Positions 58,377 through 64,000 of a DNA stretch of 64,000 nucleotides are shown here, piece by piece. A program made the position numbers and the translations under genes. Position 1 is the stretch's first letter. Each line of letters starts with the position of its first letter. This DNA comes from JAITMY01 sp031553765 (GTDB taxonomy: Bacteria > Bacteroidota > Bacteroidia > Bacteroidales > UBA932): the NCBI GenBank assembly GCA_031553765.1, contig JAVBKY010000006.1, forward strand, positions 248,001 to 312,000. The letters are read 5' to 3'. The notes beneath the pieces are model-generated. The model searched no databases. It was not told the origin of the DNA and saw only the letters and a list, made by a program, of their open reading frames with translations.

Positions 58377-59615
58377 ATGAAAGACGCTATTGCAATCTTG
58401 ACAGGTGGCGGTCCCGCACCCGGTATGAACACTGTAGTAGGCAGCGTGGCCAAGGTATTTTTGAACAACGGCTATCGCGTAATAGGTATGCACGGAGGTT
58501 ACGGCAGCCTATTCCAAAAGGCTCCTCGCACGGTGGATATCGACTTCCAATATGCCGACGATATTTTCAACCGCGGTGGTTCGGCCATTATCATGAGCCG
58601 TTACAAACCTACGCCTGAGGATTTCGATCAGCGCTTCAACCTTGATTTTTTCAAGCAAAACAACATTAAGCTGCTGGTTACCGTGGGTGGTGATGATACT
58701 GCCTCTACTGCAAACCGAGTAGCTAAGTTCTTGGCTGACAAGAAATATCCTATTGCAAACATTCACGTTCCCAAAACCATCGACAACGACCTTCCGCTGC
58801 CCAACGGTACACCTACCTTTGGCTACGAGAGCGCTCGTTCAGAGGGTTCGAACATTGCTACCGTGGTATATGAAGATGCTCGTACCAGCGAAAACTGGTT
58901 TATTGTGGCAGCTATGGGACGTTCGGCAGGTCACCTTGCCTTCGGTATTGGCGCATCATGCCACTACCCCATGGCGGTTATTCCCGAAATGTTCAACAAA
59001 ACCACCATTACCTGCGATAAGATTGTTAACCTCGTAATTTCGTCCATTATCAAGCGTAAGATTATGGGGGAAAACTACGGTGCCGCGGTAATTTCGGAGG
59101 GTGTATTCCACGAGTTGAGCAGCGAAGAAATCAAAAAGTCGGGCGTGAACTTCTCGTATGATGATCACGGTCACCCCGAATTGGGTAAGGTTTCGAAGGC
59201 GCACATTTTCTGCGAAATGATTGAAAAGAAGATTGCCGAAATTAAAACCTTAAAGGTTAAAACTCGTCCGGTGGAAATTGGCTACGAGGTACGTTGCGAC
59301 GTGCCTATTGCCTACGACCGCCAGTACTGCTCGTTGCTGGGCTTTGGCGTGTACGACCTGTTTAAGGCTGGACATACGGGCTGCATGGTATACGTAAACA
59401 ACTTTGGTGATGTATCGCCCTTGTTCCTACGCGACCTGCAAGACCCACAAACCGGCAAGATTCCCCCCCGCTTGGTGGACATCAACGGCCAATTTGTACA
59501 AAGCGTAATTCGCAACATGATGCACTTCATCACGCCTGCCGATTACGAGGCTGCCAAGAAGTACGTTCCCAACCCCGAAGAGTACGATTTCAAGAAAATT
59601 CTGGAGTGGGCATAA
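58377..59615 (+). CDS. Pyrophosphate-type 6-phosphofructokinase
   Basis: A 412-residue phosphofructokinase. Residues 104-108 are GGDDT and 132-138 PKTIDND, the Asp and Lys pair that marks PPi-dependent enzymes. AILTGGGPAPGMNTV opens the protein, and ESARSEGSNIA and AMGRSAGHLAF follow. The reaction, fructose-6-P + PPi to fructose-1,6-bisP + Pi, is reversible and saves ATP. With ppdK it suggests a PPi-linked glycolysis. The start at 58377 follows the -7 box; the frame continues upstream 27 codons without support. It closes with a terminator at 59636. Confidence 0.93.
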   Translation: MKDAIAILTGGGPAPGMNTVVGSVAKVFLNNGYRVIGMHGGYGSLFQKAPRTVDIDFQYADDIFNRGGSAIIMSRYKPTPEDFDQRFNLDFFKQNNIKLLVTVGGDDTASTANRVAKFLADKKYPIANIHVPKTIDNDLPLPNGTPTFGYESARSEGSNIATVVYEDARTSENWFIVAAMGRSAGHLAFGIGASCHYPMAVIPEMFNKTTITCDKIVNLVISSIIKRKIMGENYGAAVISEGVFHELSSEEIKKSGVNFSYDDHGHPELGKVSKAHIFCEMIEKKIAEIKTLKVKTRPVEIGYEVRCDVPIAYDRQYCSLLGFGVYDLFKAGHTGCMVYVNNFGDVSPLFLRDLQDPQTGKIPPRLVDINGQFVQSVIRNMMHFITPADYEAAKKYVPNPEEYDFKKILEWA

Positions 59616-59635
59616 TCTCATACATGAATTAGTTG

Positions 59636-59667
59636 AAAACCTCGGAAGCATATTCCGAGGTTTTTTG
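59636..59667 (+). terminator. Terminator after the PPi-type phosphofructokinase
   Basis: A 12-bp stem (AAAACCTCGGAA with TTCCGAGGTTTT), a 5-base loop, then a T run. Confidence 0.9.
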
Positions 59668-59690
59668 TTTTCTATACATCGCAAAGCAAA

Positions 59691-59723
59691 TTTGCAAAAG
59701 ACACCCCTCTCCGCTATCTTTGT
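59691..59723 (+). promoter_or_regulatory. Promoter of fprA
   Basis: TTTG at 59691-59694 and TATCTTTGT at 59715-59723, with a 20-base spacer. The leader is about 17 bases. Confidence 0.75.
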
Positions 59724-59744
59724 TTCTTACAAAAAATATACGCA

Positions 59745-60929
59745 ATGACAACCATTACCGGAAAGATACACTATATAGGCGTGAACGACCGCCGCAAGCA
59801 GCTATTTGAGAACATGTGGCCCCTGCCCTACGGCGTGTCGTACAACAGCTACCTTATTGCCGACGAAAAAACAGCGCTGGTGGACACCGTTGACCAAACC
59901 ATGATGGGGCTTTTTTACGAAAAGTTAGATATGGTATTGCAAGGCCGCCCGCTGGATTACCTTATCATTAACCACATGGAGCCCGACCACTCGGGCGCGC
60001 TGAACGCGCTGCTATCGTGCTACCCCAACATGAAGATTGTGGGCAATCAGCATACATTCAAAATTCTGAAGGCGTACTTTGGCGAGCACCCCAATCTAAT
60101 GGAAATAAAGGATGGCGACCAGCTGGATTTGGGCTACCATAAACTCAAATTTTACCTCACGCCCTTTGTCCATTGGCCCGAAACCATGATGACCTACGAT
60201 AGCACCGGTGGCGTGCTATTTTCGGGAGATGCCTTCGGTAGCTTCCGCACACTGGACGGCGGCATTTTTGATGATGAAATAGATTTTGAGCGCGACTACT
60301 ACGATGAAATGCTGCGCTACTATAGCAACATTGTGGGCAAGTACAGCAACATGGTGCAAAAGGCATTTGGCAAGCTAAGCGGGTTACAAGTAAAGTGCGT
60401 TTGCGCTACGCATGGCCCTATTTGGCGTAAGCAACCCTCAAAAGTGCTGGAGTTGTACAACCAGTGGAGCAGCCACCAAGCGCAAGATGGCGTGGTTATA
60501 GCCTTTGCCTCCATGTACGGCAACAACGAGCAAACGGCTGACCACCTTGCACGATTGCTGGCAGAGCAAGGCGTACGCAACATTCATGTGTACGACGTTT
60601 CAAAAACGCACGTATCATTTTTGCTTAGCGAAATATGGAAGTACAAAGCCGTGCTGCTGGGTAGCTGCGCCTACAACGGCGAAATGCACCCCATGATGGC
60701 ACAGCTATGCCACGAGCTGCAGCATATTAATGCCAAAAATAAAATTCTGGGGCTATTCGGCTCATTTAGCTGGAACGGTGGCGGCGTAAAAACGCTACAA
60801 GGTTTTGCCGAAAAAATGGGTTGGGAGCAACCTGCAGAATCCGTGGAAATACATGGAATGCCTAACTTAGAAAAATTGCAGGGGTGCGAGAGGTTGGTAG
60901 CAGGGATTGCTCAACAGTTGAAAAAATAA
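59745..60929 (+). CDS. fprA: Flavodiiron protein (FprA, A-type flavoprotein)
   Basis: A 394-residue O2 or NO reductase that protects anaerobes. The metallo-beta-lactamase-like domain (1-250) carries the diiron ligands: HMEPDH with H-x-E-x-D-H (about 82-87), VHWPE (about 146), SGDAFG (about 165), and CATHGP (about 227). The flavodoxin domain (about 255-394) starts VIAFASMYGNNEQTA with the FMN phosphate loop and has LLGSCAYNGEMHP. Length is normal for class A enzymes without rubredoxin or flavin-reductase fusion. A good promoter precedes it. It supports an anaerobic or microaerophilic lifestyle. Confidence 0.95.
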   Translation: MTTITGKIHYIGVNDRRKQLFENMWPLPYGVSYNSYLIADEKTALVDTVDQTMMGLFYEKLDMVLQGRPLDYLIINHMEPDHSGALNALLSCYPNMKIVGNQHTFKILKAYFGEHPNLMEIKDGDQLDLGYHKLKFYLTPFVHWPETMMTYDSTGGVLFSGDAFGSFRTLDGGIFDDEIDFERDYYDEMLRYYSNIVGKYSNMVQKAFGKLSGLQVKCVCATHGPIWRKQPSKVLELYNQWSSHQAQDGVVIAFASMYGNNEQTADHLARLLAEQGVRNIHVYDVSKTHVSFLLSEIWKYKAVLLGSCAYNGEMHPMMAQLCHELQHINAKNKILGLFGSFSWNGGGVKTLQGFAEKMGWEQPAESVEIHGMPNLEKLQGCERLVAGIAQQLKK

Positions 60930-60940
60930 CGCACCAAAGC

Positions 60941-60970
60941 CCCTAACAGGGTTTTGAGACCCTGTTAGGG
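60941..60970. terminator. Hairpin repeat shared by the convergent fprA and folC genes
   Basis: CCCTAACAGGG pairs perfectly with CCCTGTTAGGG around an 8-base loop. It starts 11 bases after the fprA stop and ends just at the folC stop. The reverse complement matches the repeat at 8461-8488 in hemH. Confidence 0.75.
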
Positions 60971-62296
60971 TTATTTCGAATATAATTTCAACGCATCAGC
61001 AACCACAAAAGTGCTGCCGCCTACGTAAATAAAATCGTTGGCGGCGGCATTTTTTTTAGCGGCACGTATGGCTTGTTCAACTGTGGAAAATGCTTCACCT
61101 TGCAAACCAATAGCACGACATTTTTCGACCAGCACACCAGCGGGCATAGCACGTGGGATGGCGGCTTGGGTAAAGTAGTAGGTAGCGTTTTTAGGTAAAA
61201 GCAAAATAGCGCTATCAATATCCTTATCGGCCACCATACCAAAAACAATGTGAAGTCGGTTATACGTTAGGCGCGCCAGCTGCGCCATAGTTTGCGACAA
61301 GCCGTGCGCGTTATGCCCCGTATCCAGCACCATTGTGGGATTATTTTCCACCACCTGCCAACGCCCGCGTAACCCCGTAATGGCAGCGGCATGGCGCAAC
61401 CCATCTTCTATATTTTTATCGGAAAAAGAAAAGATATTTTGCTTGCGTAAAATATCAAGCGCGGTGAGTACCGTGCAAAGATTCTTTTGTTGGTAATCGC
61501 CGTGAAGGTCAAGCGCCACGTCATTGCGAGCATAGCGAAGCAATCTTGATTCAGAACTCGCGTTGCTCGTATTGAGAGATTGCTTCGTCGTTCCTCCTCG
61601 CAATGACGCGTCGACCGAGCAAACCTCACTTGCAAACACCAGCGAAATATTACAGTCCTTCGCTTTTTCCTCAAAAACATGCGCAATCTCGGACTGGTAC
61701 TCACCCACTACCACGGGCACATTAGGCTTAATTATTCCCGCTTTTTCCACCGCAATTTTTTCAAGCGTATCACCCAGTAAATCGGTATGGTCAAGCCCGA
61801 TGTTGGTAATAATGCTAAGCACGGGCGTTATTACGTTGGTGGAGTCCAAGCGTCCGCCAAGTCCCACTTCAATCACCGCCACATCCACTTTTTTTTGCGC
61901 AAAAAAATCAAAGGCCATCATCATGGTAAGCTCAAAAAACGAGGGGCGAATGCGCTCCACCGCTTCCCTATTTTTCTCCGCAAAATCAATCACCTCCTGC
62001 TCCGAAATCATTTCACCGTTCACCTTAATACGCTCCCTAAAATCAATAAGGTGTGGTGAGGTGTAAAGCCCCACACGGTAGCCTGCTGTTTGCAGCACAG
62101 CAGCCAGCATGTGCGAGGTAGAACCCTTACCGTTGGTACCCGCCACATGAATACTTTTGAAGCTGCGATGCTGATGCCCAAAATGCTCATCAAGCCTCAG
62201 CGTATTATCCAAACCTGGCTTGTAGGCTTTTTTACCAACATTTTGAAAATCGGGAGATTGGGAGTATAGGTATGTGAGCGTTTCGGCGTAATTCAT
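60971..62296 (-). CDS. folC: Bifunctional dihydrofolate/folylpolyglutamate synthase with a repeat insertion
   Basis: A 441-residue Mur-ligase-like enzyme that adds glutamate to dihydropteroate and folates. The P-loop HVAGTNGKGSTSHML is at residues about 50-64, GLGGRLDSTN near 145, and the Mur C-terminal domain has MVLDTGHNAHG (about 325). Residues about 230-259 (ASLRGGTTKQS ... LLRYARND) are encoded by a 90-bp palindromic repeat inserted in frame between two normal folC segments (LVFASEV and LDLHGDYQQKN). The protein is otherwise complete, so it is probably functional with the loop tolerated. It converges with fprA. Confidence 0.93.
   Translation of the reverse strand: MNYAETLTYLYSQSPDFQNVGKKAYKPGLDNTLRLDEHFGHQHRSFKSIHVAGTNGKGSTSHMLAAVLQTAGYRVGLYTSPHLIDFRERIKVNGEMISEQEVIDFAEKNREAVERIRPSFFELTMMMAFDFFAQKKVDVAVIEVGLGGRLDSTNVITPVLSIITNIGLDHTDLLGDTLEKIAVEKAGIIKPNVPVVVGEYQSEIAHVFEEKAKDCNISLVFASEVCSVDASLRGGTTKQSLNTSNASSESRLLRYARNDVALDLHGDYQQKNLCTVLTALDILRKQNIFSFSDKNIEDGLRHAAAITGLRGRWQVVENNPTMVLDTGHNAHGLSQTMAQLARLTYNRLHIVFGMVADKDIDSAILLLPKNATYYFTQAAIPRAMPAGVLVEKCRAIGLQGEAFSTVEQAIRAAKKNAAANDFIYVGGSTFVVADALKLYSK
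61519..61608. repeat. 90-bp palindromic repeat inserted in frame in folC
   Basis: The left end CGTCATTGCGAG and the right end CTCGCAATGACG are perfect inverted copies, with inner AGCGAAGCAATCT / AGATTGCTTCGT arms. Length is exactly 30 codons, with no stop in the folC frame. The right 33 bases are identical to 53515-53547. Confidence 0.88.
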
Positions 62297-62299
62297 AGG

Positions 62300-62404
62300 A
62301 CTTAGAAATTGGGGATTAGAAATTAGGGATTAGAGTATAACGACCAAGTGAATAGAGGTCCGCTGTTGGCATTCCCCTAAGCTCTAATCCCTAATCTCTA
62401 CTTC
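62300..62404. repeat. Quasi-palindromic spacer of GGGATTAGA/TCTAATCCC words
   Basis: ATTGGGGATTAGAAATTAGGG and ATTAGAG on the left, CTCTAATCCCTAATCTCTA on the right, around an approximately 50-base centre. It lies between the divergent folC and phoH-like genes. Confidence 0.6.
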
Positions 62405-62517
62405 CTCTTTTTCTAATACAAAGGTGAATATTTTTTACCAGTTTTTAGAACTTGATATGAAATAAAATGGCTACTTTTATGTAATTGTTAAAATCGTCAA
62501 ACTAATTCCACTTAAAC

Positions 62518-63858
62518 ATGAAAAAAGGTACAACTTCGGCAGAAAAGCAACCCAAAACTTTTGTGCTTGACACCAACGTGCTACTGCACGACTATCGTTG
62601 TATTTACAACTTTCAGGAAAACAATTTGGTGATCCCGATTGTAGTGCTGGAAGAGCTGGATAAGTTCAAAAAGGGTAACGAACAAATTAACTACAACGCG
62701 CGCGAGTTTGTGCGCATACTCGACAGCATTGCGGGCGACAAGGTGTTTAACGGCGGAGTGCCGCTGGGCAAGGAGTTGGGTAAGTTGCGCATTGTTCCGG
62801 GACGTCCGTTTACACAGGAAATGCTGGATTCATTTGACGAAATGACGCCCGACCATCGCATACTGGCCGCCGCGTTGTACGAAAAAGTGCAAAACCCCGA
62901 GTTGACTACCGTATTGGTTAGCAAGGACATAAACCTACGCATGAAGGCCAAATCGTTGGGCATTGACGCGCAGGATTACCTAAACGACCAGGTAAAGGAT
63001 ATTGACCACATAAAGAAGGACACCGAGTCGGTAGAGGTAAGCGCAGATCAAATCACAGCGCTATACTCAGGTAGCGATGGGCTCGACCCCGCCACGCTGA
63101 AATTGCAGCCTCACGCCAACCAAAATTTTTTACTCAAAAGTGGCGACAGCACAGCCCTTACCACCTACGATAAGCAAAGCAACAAACTGAAGGTGATTGA
63201 GAAAATTCGCGCCTACGGCATTGAACCGCGCAACGCCGAGCAAACGTTTGCCATGAACGTGCTGATGAACCCCGACATTAAGCTCATTTCGCTTACGGGT
63301 ATTGCAGGTACGGGAAAAACATTGTTGGCTCTAGCCGCAGCGTTGGCGCAGGAAAATGACTACGATCAAATTCTGCTTTCACGCCCCGTTATTCCACTAC
63401 AAAATCAGGATATGGGCTTCCTTCCCGGCGACATTAACGAGAAGTTACAACCTTACATGCTGCCTTTGTTTGACAACCTTGCGGTGATAAAAAGCAAGTT
63501 AAAACCCACCAGCAAGGAGTCGGTACACATTGAAGATTTGCAGCGTCAGAACAAGCTGATGATTACACCGCTGGCCTACATTCGCGGACGTAGCCTGAGC
63601 AACACCTTCTTTATAGTGGACGAGGCGCAAAACCTTACGCCGCACGAAATAAAAACGATTGTAACCCGCGCCGGAGAAAACACCAAAATGGTATTCACGG
63701 GCGATATTCAACAAATTGACTCACCCTACCTTGATATTCGCTCCAACGGTCTTACACACCTGAGCGACCGCATGATTGGTGAAGAAATTTTTGCCCACGT
63801 AAACCTCATAAAAGGTGAGCGTAGCGAGCTGGCAGAGTTGGCAGGGAATTTACTATAA
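62518..63858 (+). CDS. PIN-PhoH (PhoH2-type) protein
   Basis: A 446-residue fusion of an N-terminal PIN RNase domain (about 12-150) and a PhoH ATPase domain (about 235-440). PIN acidic residues are seen in FVLDTNVLLHD (about 15), VVLEELDKFK (about 42) and an Asp cluster near TPDHRILAAALY. The PhoH part has Walker A GIAGTGKTLLALA (about 260), SRPVIPLQNQDMGFLPGD and Walker B FIVDEAQNLTP (about 363). Such proteins are proposed ATP-driven RNA helicase-ribonucleases. No antitoxin-like gene (PhoAT) precedes it. Length is usual. Confidence 0.93.
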   Translation: MKKGTTSAEKQPKTFVLDTNVLLHDYRCIYNFQENNLVIPIVVLEELDKFKKGNEQINYNAREFVRILDSIAGDKVFNGGVPLGKELGKLRIVPGRPFTQEMLDSFDEMTPDHRILAAALYEKVQNPELTTVLVSKDINLRMKAKSLGIDAQDYLNDQVKDIDHIKKDTESVEVSADQITALYSGSDGLDPATLKLQPHANQNFLLKSGDSTALTTYDKQSNKLKVIEKIRAYGIEPRNAEQTFAMNVLMNPDIKLISLTGIAGTGKTLLALAAALAQENDYDQILLSRPVIPLQNQDMGFLPGDINEKLQPYMLPLFDNLAVIKSKLKPTSKESVHIEDLQRQNKLMITPLAYIRGRSLSNTFFIVDEAQNLTPHEIKTIVTRAGENTKMVFTGDIQQIDSPYLDIRSNGLTHLSDRMIGEEIFAHVNLIKGERSELAELAGNLL

Positions 63859-64000
63859 GTTGTTTGAAATAGTTTAAGATGGTTTAAAGTTGTTTAAAGC
63901 GCTAACGCGCGTTGTATTGAACAACTTTAAACGTGCGAAGCACATCGAACAATATCAAACGCGAAGCATTAAACAAGAGAGGGTTATGGGTAGGAAAATT
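63859..64000. repeat. Low-complexity quasi-palindrome of GTTTAAAG/CTTTAAAC words at the window end
   Basis: TAGTTTAAGATGGTTTAAAG and TTGTTTAAAG words on the left face ACAACTTTAAAC and AATATCAAAC on the right around GCGCTAACGCGCG. No gene is seen in these 142 bases. Confidence 0.55.

Noticed and set aside
62518..63858. Stand-alone PIN toxin
   Set aside because: The PIN domain is fused in one frame to a complete PhoH ATPase, and no antitoxin gene precedes it.

Overview
The window reads as chromosome of a Bacteroidota (Bacteroidetes) bacterium, most likely an anaerobic or microaerophilic Bacteroidales-type carbohydrate fermenter. The evidence is the phylum-specific promoter grammar (a TTTG box, about 19-20 bases, then TAnnTTTG) seen before both tRNA genes and many CDSs, the rarity of Shine-Dalgarno sequences, Bacteroidota-restricted families (DUF3822, TonB/SusC-style barrels, an AddB-like PD-(D/E)XK nuclease), a flavodiiron FprA, pyruvate phosphate dikinase and a pyrophosphate-type phosphofructokinase. 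Nearly all of it is housekeeping. I see no prophage, CRISPR array, rRNA operon or complete insertion sequence.

Layout. 1-5 kb: ammonium channel, hemerythrin-like/LuxR regulator, KefB-type antiporter. 5-14 kb: TonB receptor, ferrochelatase, pdxB, a GT39-like membrane glycosyltransferase, tcdA, prmA, recA. 14-25 kb: S9 peptidase lipoprotein, tRNA-Leu(UAG), the tig-clpP-clpX proteostasis cluster, an AEC transporter, aroC, a SPOR lipoprotein, gyrB. 25-30 kb: HAD phosphatase, CE1-like esterase, GH28 polygalacturonase, a small barrel protein, and an IphP-type phosphatase split across two frames at a T TTT TTA slippery heptamer. 30-43 kb: a 398-bp non-coding element with terminal inverted repeats, a HI0933-family flavoprotein, ppdK, the AddB-like nuclease, a 7TM-HD phosphodiesterase, a RecD2-like helicase, DUF3822-rsmD, tRNA-Asp. 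43-50 kb: a leader resembling a fluoride (crcB) riboswitch before a TonB-type barrel, then PAP2-obg-adk-hpt (minus strand), purE and tpiA. 50-64 kb: an orphan oligopeptide permease, ATP-type pfkA, a divergent GntR/XRE pair with two palindromic operators, fba, HdeD, an EamA transporter, a PL1 pectate lyase, PPi-type PFK, FprA, folC with an in-frame palindromic repeat, and a PIN-PhoH protein.

How the genes fit together. pfkA, the PPi-type PFK, fba, tpiA and ppdK make up much of a glycolytic pathway that can use pyrophosphate. The GH28, the esterase and the PL1 lyase suggest pectin use feeding it. FprA and the hemerythrin-like regulator suggest O2/NO defence. tig/clpP/clpX, recA, gyrB, obg and adk are core functions.

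The most unusual layer is non-coding. Several families of palindromic repeats fill intergenic spaces and have entered coding DNA twice (30 codons inside folC; the last codons of hemH). There are also low-complexity quasi-palindromes built from repeated short words. The strongest candidates for something new are the riboswitch-like leader at 43.5 kb, the folC insertion and the split phosphatase.
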